A DNA stretch of 64,000 bases from Pseudoips prasinana (lineage: Eukaryota; Arthropoda; Insecta; Lepidoptera; Nolidae): contig OX621260.1 of NCBI GenBank assembly GCA_951640165.1, positions 17,254,001 to 17,318,000 of the forward strand, given 5' to 3'. Made by a program: the position numbers and the translations under genes. Below are positions 12,053 through 23,844 of the stretch, piece after piece (the first letter of the stretch is position 1; every line of letters begins with the position of its first letter). The notes beneath the pieces are model-generated. The model was given only the letters and a program-made list of their open reading frames with translations, made no database searches and had not been told where the DNA came from.

Positions 12053-12308
12053 TCACCGTAGCCTAGTTGGTAGAGCTCCTGCCTACGAAGCTGGTGGTCC
12101 TGGGTTCGAATCCCGGTAAGTGCAAATATTTGTGTGATGAGCACGAATATTTGTTTCTGAGTAATGGATGTTTTATATGTATTTAAGTATTTATCTATCT
12201 ATATAAGTATGTATATCGTCGCCTGGTACCCATAGTACAAGCTTTGCTTAGTTTGGGGCTAGGATGATCTGTGTGACATTGTCCCTATATATTGTCCCTA
12301 GATATGTA
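12053..12308 (+). mobile_element. SINE-B copy (tRNA-derived)
   Basis: The first 73 bp look like a tRNA: A box GTAGCCTAGTTGGTAGAGC and B box GGTTCGAATCCCGG. The body has TGTGATGAGCACGAATATTT and ends around GGCTAGGATGATC. Near-identical copies are at 20.9 kb (+), 23.8 kb (-) and 39.4 kb (-). Four copies fused to the same body make this a SINE, not a tRNA gene. Confidence 0.85.
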
Positions 12309-12718
12309 TCAATTTTCTCCATGGTACAAGCTCTGCTTAGTTTGGGATCAGTGTGAATAATGTCCCAGGATATTATTTATAGCTAACTGGTTGCTATAGG
12401 TTCTGCTTGTGATCAGATGGCAGTGTATTAGTAGTCCCAAGATACTTATTTATTATTATTAATATCACCAAATAAATAACTCACACTTTTTACTAAATAT
12501 TTCTGTTTCTTTATTCTACACAGATATACATATTAATACTTATCAACTCAACTATGAGTTCTGTTACAGCAAACCTTCGTCAGATTGAGAGGTTATATGT
12601 AATGGGTAACAAATATTGTTACAACAATTTAGCCCTCACTCGTTTATTTCTGGGTAATTAATGTTATGGGTTATAGAACATCATCTGTGAGATTAGTTTG
12701 TTCCAGAATTTATAAATG
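12309..12718. other. SINE tail debris and AT-rich DNA
   Basis: GGTACAAGCTCTGCTTAG with GTCCCAGGATATTATT and similar pieces at 12318-12450 are SINE tails. The rest holds nothing I recognise. Confidence 0.45.
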
Positions 12719-12890
12719 ACTAGCTGTGCCCCGCGGTGTTACCCGCGTTAAATTTAATAAATTTTCTTTGCTATAAACCTCACGGAGCCCGAGACCTTTC
12801 CAACGAATGCAAAACCGTGGAAATCGGTTCGTGCGTTCTGGAGTTATAGCGTCAGGAAGGAAAACCCAACTTATTTTTATATAAGAAGAT
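12719..12890 (-). mobile_element. Helitron C copy
   Basis: About 170 bp. On the minus strand it ends in a GC hairpin and CTAGT and begins ATCTTCTTATATAAAAATAA. Its body (CTCACGGAGCCCGAGACCTT, GGAGTTATAGCGTCAGGAAG) is nearly identical to the copy at 48.5 kb, suggesting fairly recent spread. Confidence 0.75.
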
Positions 12891-14372
12891 ATCTCATCAT
12901 CAATTTCCTCAATGAAGTGATCAAACACGAACCACACAAATGGCAGGAATGACAAACATTAAACTTGAATATTGACGCGTCACTGTCAATATTACACTTT
13001 AATGTTTTTGTACTGAATTAAGTGGTAGCAGTCGGTATATGTTTTAAGGATAAATAGCTATATTATCTGTGGGTAAATATTTGTCTTTAATTTGGCATTT
13101 CATAACTTGTCTGGTAGTGAGAAATTATAATATAGGTATTATTATGTGAACCAAGGTAAAGCTAAAAACTGTATTGATTTGAAGTGGCGTAATCTGCCGC
13201 AAACCTTATTATTATACCTAGTGATATCTTGTTGTTCTGCTTAAAGGTACTATTGGGCTGAATAGCTGAACATTATTCGTATTTGACATATGCCCTGACA
13301 TTCCCTAATTAATTTTAATGTTGTTGTTTATTACTTGCTTATTTGTTTTATATTGAACCTTGATACTAACATAGGATAAGACTTTTACAACTTTATGGAG
13401 TAATCCGAGATAAAATTATTATTGTTATTATTATAGGATTTACGGCAGATTACTCCACTTTAAATGAATACTGTTTTTAGCTTTTCACATAATTTATGTA
13501 ACCATCTTTGTTTAAGGGTGCATGTTAAAACTATATTAATATAGACAAGACATTCGGGCATTTTTTTCGAATTCCATAAATTCTATACCGGATGTTTCTT
13601 TTATTACTTATAATAACTTAAATTATATAAAGAAAAAACGTGACCAGAAAGTCATAGAAAGAAACTGTCGTTAAAAGAGTCTATATCAATAGCATGGTTT
13701 AAAGCTTTTACACAGCTAAGTAAACACTTTACAAATCGAGTTTAATCCAGTTTGCCGGTAATACATGCCAAATATTTATTTGGTTGATGCCAATATTTAG
13801 CAGGTCACGATTTCTATGGCTTTTTAACTATTATTTTTGGCATTGTGTGTCAGGAAATTTGACTTTCTTTTTTTTTGTGTGAATACCTAACCGCCTTAAA
13901 TCGTCTTACAGATACGTACTAGGTTGAACAGGTTCTTTTTGTTTCGTTTCGTTACTGCAATAGTAAAATATCTAGCACCAAACAATATTTACTGGTTTTA
14001 AACGAGGTACCTTCCTGCTATAAGTACATTGTTTAATTAAAGTCTTTTAGTTCATTCCTCTCCGTCTCCATTACATTACAATAATTCCGAGGACTCTCCC
14101 AATGCGGCTGACAAGCATTCACAAGATAATCGCTTGCATTGTTTGCGAAACCCCTAATGATTTTAAGCTCGCTAATCTTGGATAATCGTGAGGTAAATGG
14201 TCTCTATTCGGCGTATTAAACTTATTAAAATGCATTTAAGAAGACCTAATTAAAAATGTATTGTTCGCAGATCTTCTATCAAACTTTAATGTCTAGAATA
14301 TATTTGATTGCGTCAATAAGAAGAAAAAAAAACGTGTTCAGATTCCGATAAAAAATTTAGTTTATGACTAGC
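12891..14372. other. AT-rich DNA, no gene recognised
   Basis: About 1.5 kb with no repeat I can name and no coding signal. Confidence 0.45.
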
Positions 14373-14900
14373 CTGTTGATCTAGTGGCTTGTTACCCTTT
14401 TTTTTCTTTTTTTGTTTTTTTTTTTGATAAGGCAGGGGGAATGCCTTCACATGCCAACCCCAAAAAGTGTCTGCGGGTGGGTATGTCGGACTTGCACCGA
14501 CTAAACCTACCTGCCGTGGACTTCTCTTGGCGCCTGATGGGGGAGTCCCGGGAACGCGGGTATGCTGCTCCGGTACCCCCCTTTTTGCGCCATGTCCCAG
14601 ATGGTCGGGACACGTACCCTGGGAGGGCTCCTTTGGACTGCCCTCCCCTATTGCCGACTCCTGCCAGTACAGCACAGCGACTGCGAGTGGCTTGTTACCC
14701 TGACTGCTAAGGCAGGTGTGGTGGGTTCAATCCCCACCCAGGATAAATCTTTGAGTTTGTTCTGTGTCTGGGTCAAATTTATTTATAATGGGTATGTTTT
14801 TAGTTTATCAGTTGTTTGGTTGCATAGTGCAGGCTCTGCCTGGTTTGGACTTAGATGGCAGTATGTTAGTTGCCTCGAGGTATTCATTTATTTATATATA
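14373..14900 (+). mobile_element. SINE-E copy split by a LINE insertion
   Basis: The head begins GCCTGTTGATCTAGTGGCTT. It is cut at 14398 and resumes at 14687, where GTGGCTTGTTACCCT is repeated and the tRNA-like part continues into GGTGGGTTCAATCCCCACCC and CAGGATAAATC. The body and tail run to about 14900. Confidence 0.8.
14399..14686 (-). mobile_element. 5'-truncated non-LTR retrotransposon tail
   Basis: A 288-bp insert begins on the plus strand with a long interrupted T-run, i.e. a poly(A) tail read in reverse. It is bounded by a perfect 15-bp direct repeat, GTGGCTTGTTACCCT, at 14384-14398 and 14687-14701. A poly(A) end plus a target duplication of this length is the mark of LINE-type target-primed integration. 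The remaining GC-rich body is 3' sequence only; its clade cannot be named. Confidence 0.85.
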
Positions 14901-15051
14901 AAATGATAATTATCTAAGTCAGTATAATCGTTGATTTCAACTCTACTAATTCGACGAAATGTGAAACACTCGTACAGCTACTGCCCAGCAAGTTTGAGTT
15001 CATTGCAATATATATTCTAAAATGACAGATTTTGAAATAATCGACCACTGT

Positions 15052-15271
15052 CATCATCATCATCATCATCATATCAGCCGAAAGACGTCCACTGCTGGAC
15101 AAAGGCCTACCCCAAAAATCTCCACAATTGCCGGTCTTGTGCTATTCGCATCCAGCAGTTTCCAGCGACCCGCACAAGATCATCGGTCCATCTTGTAGGG
15201 GGCCTGCCCACGCTGCGTCTTCCGGTTCGTGGTCGCCACTCGAGAACCTTTCTGCCCCAACGGCCGTCGGC
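15052..15271 (-). mobile_element. RTE-type LINE 3' fragment
   Basis: A 220-bp copy of the last part of the RTE element at 56.3 kb, starting with a CAT repeat that forms the element's 3' tail. It is flanked by the perfect 11-bp duplication TCGACCACTGT at 15041-15051 and 15272-15282, so the boundaries are exact. Extreme 5' truncation is typical of the family. Confidence 0.9.
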
Positions 15272-15282
15272 TCGACCACTGT

Positions 15283-16570
15283 ACCTAACAAATATTAGCA
15301 ATTCGTTCTTAAATATACAATAATATTGCCTAATGGCACCAAACTTATTCCCAGTAAAGGTGGTTCGCGGAAAATGTGTCAATTTCGTACAATAAGTATG
15401 GAAATTACGAAACATGTTTTTCGCGTATTTTTACCTGTTTTCATTGACAATAAATTATGGCGCTGTTATTTGACCTTCAGGTTATTATTGACGTAAGACT
15501 TCCGTTGAACCTCAAATGCCCGTACAAAGGAAAATAGCATATACCTATAGTTAATAAAATAAATGTTGAAAGAAAGTACACATTAAAATTAGGTAGGAAT
15601 GGTATATGACTGTATCAATTACACTGATCATGTGAATGTACTATTATGTAGTAGATATTATATCTTTTACACACATGTATGTATATATACATAAGCATAC
15701 ATAATTTTGTGCTTTTTAAGTTTGTAAATTAAAACCATTCTATACTTTATATTTATTTAGACTTGCCAACATTTGTTTACACTGTTACATCTACTTAAAA
15801 ATGCTTATAAAAATAATAATAATCTAAATGCAACAAATAATTACAGGCAAATACAACATGTATAGTAACGTACGACACTGCATCTATGCTTAAAACTAAA
15901 TTAAACGTTAAAACTAAGAAATTGCAACAGAAATATTAGGTAAAATTATTAATAACAAAAATAAAATAAAACATTACTGAGGTTTGGCTCTATAATAGTT
16001 TAAGAGTGTAGATCGGAACCTGCCAAGAGAGTCAGCGTGGATATCGACAAGGTCACTGATCTCATTTGCTAGTCTAGAAAGCCTGGCAATCGGGCTTTAT
16101 ATGCATACTAGTAGATATAACTCTAATATTCCTTGATTTCGGCACAAAATAATTACATAAGCTTACTAATAAAATATAGATTATTTGATATTTGAAAATT
16201 TTTACGGAATAAAGTTACTTTGACTTTGACTAAGAAACTAATATCAAGTTATAATTTATTAAAGAATTTTTTAACCGATGTTAATTACTGGGTTACTTAA
16301 ATAAGAAGCTAGATTAAGAGACCATTCTTATACTCGCAGCATGTCCATTTTTCTAAAGGGAATGAAAGGCACATCGTGGACTTGAAATTTAATATTTACA
16401 CCGATGTTGCTATTTAAGGAATCGAGATTGATACTCGAATAAAACGGAACAGCCATTAATGGTGAGTTAGTAACCCCAAAGGTAAGTAAACAAAACAAAG
16501 CCTGAACTACGTTTATTGCGTTTAGATAGCTACTTCTGAATAAATTGGGTGTGAAATAAAACTAACTAGC
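15283..16570. other. No gene recognised; possible LINE tail
   Basis: AT-rich. At 16010-16230 a GC-richer piece ends in AAAGTTACTTTGACTTTGAC, a tail type often seen on insect non-LTR elements. It may be a LINE 3' end. Confidence 0.4.
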
Positions 16571-16582
16571 TGAAAGTTTTAC

Positions 16583-16720
16583 ATGGCGAGCGCGAGAACG
16601 CGCGTGGCGACCGGGTGCGAAGTTGCCACTCGCGACTGCTCGCTGTGCCCGCGGCACAGACGCACAAGTTCTTGCGCTGTCGGTTTTGTATTCGGTGAAC
16701 TGATGTTTCCGCCTCAGATT
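16583..16720. promoter_or_regulatory. CpG-rich block of unknown role
   Basis: A sharp GC- and CpG-rich block (GGCGAGCGCGAGAACGCGCG and neighbours) in AT-rich surroundings. It opens a 102-codon frame at 16583 and ends at a CCGCCTCAG that could be read as a splice acceptor. No protein motif is recognised. It might be a promoter or an exon. Confidence 0.2.
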
Positions 16721-16899
16721 TTTCAATACTTCTCAGTTGTATATCGCTGTTTTAATTTTGTTGAGGAAACAAAACTCAAACACGAAAGTTCCCGGTTCGT
16801 TCCTTATTGTGTAATAAATCTTATAAAACTTATTGCGAATACCGCATTTATTTATGAGATTTGCAAACTCATAAGATATAAACAACAGTGATGTAAAAT

Positions 16900-18082
16900 A
16901 AAACGGCCGACGTAAAACAATGCCGAATTAAATATAAATGGGGAATAAACCTTTTCGTGAAAAATAAAAGATGTACGCGTAACCTCATAACATTGGTTAA
17001 GCCTTCATAAAAAAATCAGCACATCTGTTTACGGCTCAACTTCGGCACAAAAAGTACAACATATAGTTGTTTATGTCGTGGAGTCATTCACGTTTCCTTA
17101 GTACTTGAATGCAGGCGGTGTTTTTGGCAGCTGTCACTCCAAAAGTCCATTTGATCAAATGACGACGTACATAAGCCAAACTTGTTTGTTGCCCGAGAGC
17201 AAACGACCGGCGGAAATAAAACAAACAAGTGTCATCATCGGCAACTCCTCCACTATCACACCACAGTGTGTAGGTATTGATTATTTCCCGCGGTACAATA
17301 CGGCTGAAACTGCTACCGAAATCCATTTAGATAGCAGCCGGCTCGTACCCTCCAGATATCAGGACCAACCCTAGCGAAAAATGTAAGCCGAAATGCACAC
17401 GTTATTATCTTATATTTTTAGTTGGAATACTAAAAACGAAGACTTAAATTGAAAAGTCAACAACTAAAAAAAGGCTCACTCGTTGTTTTGTGTGCTTACA
17501 AAAAGTCTCAAAAATAAGACTGCAATCATAGTATGCGGAGCTTTAACGAGTGAGTGGAATAAAGTTTAAATCTAGGGTTGTGCTATATAAAACTGAGTAA
17601 GAAATGTTGGCTTGATAAATGATGCCGTGGTTCAATGAATCTCCATCAGCGCAGTGGCGCTGCAATTTAAAAAAGGAATTACATTTATCTGCTCCCTGCT
17701 CTTTATGGACGCGGTATTACAGAATTCCGTGCATCTAAATGTAGGCATGTCCGTCTGCGAATTCCTCGGCGCTATTATTATATATGGTAATATGGAATTC
17801 ATGAACCAACACAACCGAAATCTTGACGGCCAAATTATATCAAAAGTGTATTAGGGCTCGAAAAAGGATTCCCTTTACATTTTCTGTGTTTAATTTTGTT
17901 AGCACCTATTGGGATTTGTTAATTTAGTGGTAGAGTATTTAACGGCATATAATAAGTTCTTGGGTTTCATTCCTTCGACGGGCTAATAAATGTTATTCGG
18001 ATTATTGTAACAAGAGTACTTAGGTAAGTCACTAATATGGCTATGCTGGATTTTTTGGTGGGGGTGTACGATGCTAAAGCTA
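16900..18082. other. Non-repetitive DNA, possible regulatory sequence
   Basis: The blocks at 17100-17370 and 17640-17850 are of balanced composition, unlike the repeats around them, and carry short frames on both strands with no recognised motif. They are candidates for conserved non-coding elements by composition only. Confidence 0.25.
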
Positions 18083-18380
18083 AATGACATTCAGTCATAT
18101 GGCATTCGATTAGGAATGCCATGTGACTGAATATCATTCAGTATTGATCAACCACTAAAAATCAAATAAATATATCCTCGAACGTGCATAATATCGAATA
18201 GTTAATACATCGAACGCGCATAGCATGGTCGCATTCTAACCTAACCTACTTTTCTAGTAGCTAATTCAATAGATTTAATATTATGAACGTTCGAGTATTT
18301 AGACATTCGATTATATATATAGTAGTCAATCTATTGATATTCGATTAATTAGCATTCGATTTGACATAGTAGTAGTATTA
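18083..18380. repeat. Hairpin and scattered CATTCGATT motifs
   Basis: ATTCAGTCATATGGCATTC and GAATGCCATGTGACTGAAT form an imperfect 19-bp inverted repeat around a short loop near 18090-18135. The next 250 bp repeat CATTCGATT and ATTCGATTA several times. Probably a decayed inverted-repeat transposon. Confidence 0.5.
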
Positions 18381-18551
18381 TGAGAATAGTAAAATATAAA
18401 GTGCTATATACGTTTACAAACACAATAATGCACTACAATATTGCTCAAATCGCTAATATACATAGAAACTGAGATGCCAATGGTGATATATAAGCCGATA
18501 TTATTGCCAATAGTACAGTTTATAACAGCAACGAGTTTCATTAAAGTAATA

Positions 18552-18874
18552 TCCTCCTGGTCAAATTTAAGCCACGGCGGCCAGTCTCAATAGAGACCAG
18601 CAAGTTACGCGGGACATATTATAGTGCACAAGTGCAAACACACGGGCACTTTCTATCCCATCACCCTCATCATCCGATGGGATGACTAGCGACACGACTG
18701 GACAGAGGTCAGGTAGAGGACCTCTTTAAATATCACTAGCTTACAGACTCCGGGCCGATAATATTAAATATTTTTTTTATTTTCAAAGAAAATTTACTTT
18801 CAAGGCCCGACCCGGGATTTGAACTCAGGACCTCATTATCTGTGGTTGTGCTACCGCTAGACCAGCGCTAGGCA
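18552..18874 (-). mobile_element. SINE-C copy, nearly full length
   Basis: In reverse it reads from a tRNA-like head (complement of GATTTGAACTCAGGACCTC and GCTACCGCTAGACC) through TAGCGACACGACTGGACAG to CCACGGCGGCCAGTCTC. Part of the middle is diverged (poly-T stretch near 18770). Confidence 0.8.
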
Positions 18875-19460
18875 TTGTGTGTATTGGAACTTTGTACCCA
18901 GCTATGATAAATGCGCGCCGATGGAGCGGACGTTTGCATACTGCTTATCACGAAGCGCTTGTGAATTTATTTTTAAAATACAATTTTTCTACATTACTGA
19001 ACATTACAGAGATAGGAGCTATACCTACACAGCTCTATATAAGCGTGTTTATTCTACTTCATTAGTATAAGCTTTAAACATGATTAATTATTCGTTCGTT
19101 ACGAAGTTTTCTAAATTGGAATAGTTGAAATAACTTATGTTATTCATAGGCCTTCAACTTTTAGTTATAATTGATACTATATTTTACTTCATTACTTTGT
19201 GTTATATCAATAGTATTCAATTGTTCATTTTAGAAAAATAAATATTGTAAATGACTAAGTCAGATGACAAATTATTGTTAACTAAATTAAATAGTGCATG
19301 CTATGGCTTCCTATAATTGGAGGAGTACACTGGCAAAAAACCTGTATTTTTTTTGTTTGTGAAGACATTGTATTGTGTGTATCCTCTGTTAGATCCATAT
19401 ATAAATAAATTTAATCACTTTGAATTTTATAGCATTATTCGCAATGCAAAGCGTTAATCT

Positions 19461-19631
19461 AATCTCAAAAATGGGAAATCATAAATTCAATCGTCCGGGG
19501 GAAATCCTTAATTTGATCTGCCAGTGTGTATCGTTCGTAGCTTAACGCAGAGCGCCTACCCCGGATTGGTAGATGGTGCAGGTTCGAGACCCGCCGGACG
19601 ATTGAATTTATGATTTCCTATTTTTGAGATT
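19461..19631. repeat. 38-bp inverted repeat enclosing a tRNA-like sequence
   Basis: Arms 19461-19498 and 19594-19631 are complementary at 37 of 38 positions; the arm begins AATCTCAAAAATGGGAAATC. The right arm overlaps the 3' end of the tRNA-like cloverleaf. This could be a SINE with part of its 3' body duplicated in reverse, or a foldback element that captured a tRNA-like promoter. Confidence 0.8.
19531..19601 (+). other. tRNA-like cloverleaf, probably a SINE head
   Basis: TCGTTCG pairs with CGGACGA over seven positions as an acceptor stem. CTACC/GGTAG forms a five-pair anticodon stem around CCGGATT, and GCAGG-TTCGAGA-CCCGC resembles a T arm. An A-box-like TAGCTTAACGCAG is present. The loop lacks the invariant T before the anticodon, the D stem is weak and there is one T-stem mismatch, so a functional tRNA is unlikely. 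Confidence 0.5.
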
Positions 19632-20029
19632 AAATCTATTCACGTTTATATTTCTATTATTTTTATTATTGGGGCAGTGTAGACACCTAACACAGGCATC
19701 ATTTACGTAAAACGAGTCTTCATACACTTCCCAAAATTTTAAACCGTGAATGCTAATAAAATATGCTAAATATTATATGCGCCACTCGTGCAATCACTTA
19801 TCTCTAGTAAACGTTAAGAACAATAGATTCTTATAATTAATACCTATGGACCAATAAATCTAACTAAGTTATATGTAACTCTGAAAACCATTAAGACACA
19901 CCACAACTGAACCAATTAACAAACCAATTTCTAAAATCAATTTAGCGACGAGTTGAAGTAGCTCATAAATTGTTGTAAATCGTATTCAAACAAGTGAAAA
20001 CAACTTCAAAGCGTATATACAACATGGAG

Positions 20030-20300
20030 TGATCGAATACAATGCGACACAAACTGTATTGATACAAAATAGCAACATGCGTTGTCGCAACGCACATGAG
20101 CGTTCGCACGGCTGTTTGCGCTCAGTGTTGACCGTTCGAGCACAGACGCAAACAGATCCGCCCATCCCTCGCCATCTGGCCCAAACGATATTGCTCACGC
20201 ACGATATTCGCGACCCGCGTTTGTTCAACAACAGCTTTAATGTTTATACCTATCTCCAAACAATTTCCTGTGGACAATTGCTGGCCGCCCTGGGGCCTTA
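20030..20300. promoter_or_regulatory. Candidate conserved non-coding element
   Basis: Balanced-composition, non-repetitive block between repeats, with frames on both strands but no protein motif. It may be a regulatory element; the support is only composition and lack of repeats. Confidence 0.2.
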
Positions 20301-20320
20301 AGTGCTAATACCAAGATAAC

Positions 20321-20362
20321 ATGCGTACAATATTCGAAATTCACTTCGAATAAGGTACGCAT
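20321..20362. repeat. Two-step perfect stem-loop
   Basis: ATGCGTAC and GTACGCAT form an outer 8-bp stem, and TATTCGAA and TTCGAATA an inner 8-bp stem, with a 2+2 internal loop and a 6-nt apex. It is too short for a typical microRNA precursor. Confidence 0.6.
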
Positions 20363-20374
20363 ATATATTTTAAA

Positions 20375-20490
20375 GACAACGCTCGCACTAGCTAAATGAA
20401 TCCCTGTGTCGCAGTGTACTTTACAAACATATAACTGACGAACGAAAAATACATCCAGACACAGAACAACTATTTTTTGTTCACCCTAAT
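20375..20490 (-). mobile_element. SINE-F fragment
   Basis: It contains GACAACGCTCGCACTAG, TCCCTGTGTCGCAGTGTAC and TTACAAACATATAACTGACG, the SINE-F 3' body in reverse. Confidence 0.7.
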
Positions 20491-20906
20491 ATACGCATAA
20501 TAATTTTTGTTAATTAATTAAAAGTAGTTTTTCAAGCGCTATCGGAAGATCAGCGTTACAGTAATAATTATTATTTACTGTAACATTTGCTGAGGTAGAC
20601 GCCTTTCCTAGCTTGTACTTATAATGTTGCATGCTTCAGAAGGACTTATTATGTAAACTAAACACAATTAGTTATATTGTCTTAGATGTAAAATTGTAAA
20701 CTAAGTTAAGGATTATCTGTGCTTGTTGGGAATAAACCATTTTTTCTTTTGCATTTTTTTCATTTTTTTTTTTATGTATATAATGCGCGGGAATCAAATC
20801 CAGGAACGAAGTGGCGAGGCGACTGTATTAACCGTTGGCCACACGTGCAGTACAATTTCAATGAGGAGGATCCTATTCTATCATGAAGATATGAATAAAA
20901 TATGAC

Positions 20907-21167
20907 GGTCACCGTAGCCTAGTTGGTATTGCTCCTGCCTACGAAGCTGGTGGTCCTGGGTTCGAATCCCGGTAAGTGCAAAAATTTGTGTGATGAGCAC
21001 GAATATTTGTTTCTGAGTCATGGATGTTTTCTATGTATTTATCTATCTATATAAGTATGTATATCGTCGCCTGGTACCCATAGTACAAGCTTTGCTTAGT
21101 TTGGGGCTAGGATGATCTGTGTGACATTGTCCCTAGATATTATTATTGTCCCTAGATATTATATTAT
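20907..21167 (+). mobile_element. SINE-B copy
   Basis: Nearly identical to the copy at 12.05 kb, with the same tRNA-like head and the GGATGATCTGTGTGACATTG tail. The high similarity suggests recent activity of the family. Confidence 0.85.
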
Positions 21168-23484
21168 GAAGAATGTGGTACAAATTAATCGAAATTCGAA
21201 TCCAGCAACGAATATAAAACCTCATTAGTAAAATATCCGTTTCCAAACGTTCAATTGTGTCGCAGCGGTGACATAAAACTTGAATATTCCTTCGTATAGT
21301 TGAAAATCAAATAAAGAGAGCCAGCTGTCGTCGGTGCAGTTGCGAAGTGCTCCAGAACACGCTCGTCTTCGTCACACAGACGTAATAACATCCAATCCCG
21401 CGCGGCTCCAACAAATAACACTAGATTTTTGTCTCGCCAGCTCTTAACCGAGCTGAGGAGATACCATCCAACACAATTTGTCGAAATGGCCAAATTCACA
21501 TAAGCTTCAAACATTTCACATGATTTGATGCCTATTCATTAAAAGGTTACAATGTAAGGTCGTTTTGACGCCCATGTTTTCTCTACGAGCGTGTTGATCC
21601 TCGCAATAAAGGTTGTATTGCAGCGCAAATATTGAGTGCTGTGGGCGCGCATCGACCCCGGCTCATTTCACCTCTACCTACCCATATTATCAGCGACTCA
21701 ATCGTATTACTATAATGTCATGTCTTAACAGCTATTTGCTATAACTTTTAACGGTAAAATGCAAAAGCTGACTCATACATTTAAGCGTTTTGCGGTTAGA
21801 TTTTGCCAGTGCTTTGAAATGTAATATCAAAAGGTTTTTCTACTAGAAACAATAGAGGGATATTATACGTGAATACTGGAATAACAGCACAAACGCACAA
21901 CTGGGACTCTAATCCCCAGCGGGTTGGGGAGAGCACGCGCCGCCAGACTTCCTCTGGATAATTTACAATTTACGTTCATATTTAGACATGCTCTCAATAC
22001 CACACTATTATTATAGATGTATGTTTCGCATCAGTGCGGTAATCGTTTGGCCGCTCTAAAACTGCAAATGAAATCGTTTTTGTGATATTTATCGTTTTAA
22101 TAATACTGCACCTTCGATATGGGTCCCTGTTATTGCACTCTAGCGTTCGTGGAATGTTCGTTACCGATTCGAGCGATGGTGATACAAAGTGCTATTTCGA
22201 GCACCAATCCTCACAGTTAGACCCTTATTTAAAGAGCGGTTTTCATGAGTCCCAAGGCGGCCCTCGGATCGGCTCACGTTGCGTTCTGGCTCGAGTTGCG
22301 GTACCGATCTTGTTCCAATAAATGATTATCTATAGATTCTCAAATTGGAGTTTTTCTATTACTTTGGGTATTTGCTGTTCAAATCTTAATGCTGTGGATT
22401 AGAATAAGAATGATATTATTTCTTTCAAGTAAAGATAATATCTAAGTCTTATAAATCATTTTAATATGATTGCAAAAAGTTTCAGTACATGTACTACTTA
22501 AGCAACAATATTTAAAAATCAATACCATTACTTTATAAAGTTATCAAGATATATTCAGTAGTCTTATAGATTAAGTATTGAGTAAGGATTAAGACTTATA
22601 TATGTATAAAATTGAAATAAATTGCAATTATAATGTGTGATTAGTCAACGGTGGTACTAATAACGTTTTTGTGTCTTTTTAGAACTTGAAATAGCATCTT
22701 GCAATCTCGATCTACACTTAATTCAATGACTAGAGATCGGACTTATTCGAAACTCGACCATTAAGGTTTTATTGTCAAAAACTCTACATATTAATTACAA
22801 ATAATATTAATCTGTTCTCAGTTTTGACACTCAGTTTGTCATCTTTTCTCAGTTTGTCAGTGTGTCAAAAGCATGGTAGTTTGTGTAATGTTTTCTTTTT
22901 TATTAAATAATTTACTTCCAATGCAATAGCCATGAGACATATAAAAATATCAGCTTTCTGGACTCCTCCACATGAACTGTAACTGTTCCAAATTTCATAC
23001 TCCTCCGTCCGCGCAATTTTCGTAAAAAGGGTTGCAAAGATATTGCTTTACGTATTAATATTATGATGCTTATTTTACCATCACACGTAACGTAACATTT
23101 TAACTCTCTCAAAACCCGTTAAGCGTCTTGCAATCTGCAACACACGAGTCGTACTCCCAACAACTTATTTATGTCTCCCAATAGAATCGATGTGAACATT
23201 GTTATCGATGAATATCTCACATTCAACGAATAAATCGTCCGATTGAAATGTAAATAGGTAGGAACGAACGCTGCGGAATTAATATTTTGATTGGATTAAT
23301 CTATTAACACAATATCGGAGTGCACAATGAGTCCACTCGGTGGTCGTGGCACACAGTGGTGCCTATTGCCTCCAGTAATTATGTGTAGGTAGTATAATGA
23401 ACAGCGGGATGCGGACTGGCGGATATCGCTTTGGAAATGATAGCTGTAGCAATCGTTAAATGATATCACCCGACTATAACGCCT
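21168..23484. other. No gene recognised
   Basis: Frames at 21251-21514 (minus, 87 codons) and 22082-22321 (plus, 79 codons) lie in balanced-composition DNA but show no domain, splice context or homology I know. The part from 22330 to 23100 is AT-rich. I see no repeat of the families named here. Confidence 0.4.
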
Positions 23485-23790
23485 GTTTCCCAGAGGGGTA
23501 GGCAGGATCAACGGATTTTCATTTGTCCCGATCTTTGCACACCTATTTTGCCTTGTTTACTGTCATTATATTCTTCATACATGCTCGCAGTTTAGGGTAC
23601 TTCTGACATGGCCTTTCTTGATAACGTCTCCGATTTGGTCAGAGAATGTTCTACGAGGTGTTCCCCTTCCGGTTGTCTCTTTCACACAAGGCAGGTATAC
23701 TTCTTTTTTCCATCTTCTTTCATTCATCCTTTCTAAATGCCCAAACCAACTCAGCATACCTTTTTCTACCATTGTGATCCTCATTCACAC
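23485..23790 (-). mobile_element. LINE reverse-transcriptase C-terminal fragment
   Basis: The minus-strand frame at 23575-23784 carries [20 protein letters not shown] and [16 protein letters not shown]. The W-F-G-H-hx-E/R-M pattern followed by a basic RR-T-D-x-I segment is typical of the end of non-LTR retrotransposon ORF2 proteins. The downstream part with CCCAGAGGGGTAGGCAGG is the 3' end. A diverged copy is at 34.6 kb and a shorter one at 8.3 kb. No RT catalytic core remains. Confidence 0.8.
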
Positions 23791-23844
23791 CACATGAAAC
23801 TAAATAGTTTATTAATAATTTATTTATTTATTTATATCAAACAA

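Noticed and set aside
12053..12125. A good tRNA-like sequence (also at 20.9, 23.8 reverse and 39.4 reverse)
   Set aside because: Four copies continue into the same SINE body, so these are SINE heads and not functional tRNA genes.
14313..14675. 120-codon minus frame with a lysine-rich part
   Set aside because: It covers the LINE tail and its poly(A) run; the lysines come from AAA codons.
16583..16891. 102-codon frame opening in CpG-rich DNA
   Set aside because: No recognised domain, arginine-rich start explained by GC content and an AT-rich second half. Kept only as a CpG block.
17084..17374. Overlapping 80- and 89-codon frames on both strands
   Set aside because: Frames on both strands without motifs reflect balanced composition; no splice or start context.
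20321..20362. microRNA precursor
   Set aside because: A 42-nt stem with a central internal loop is too short, and there is no evidence of a mature arm.
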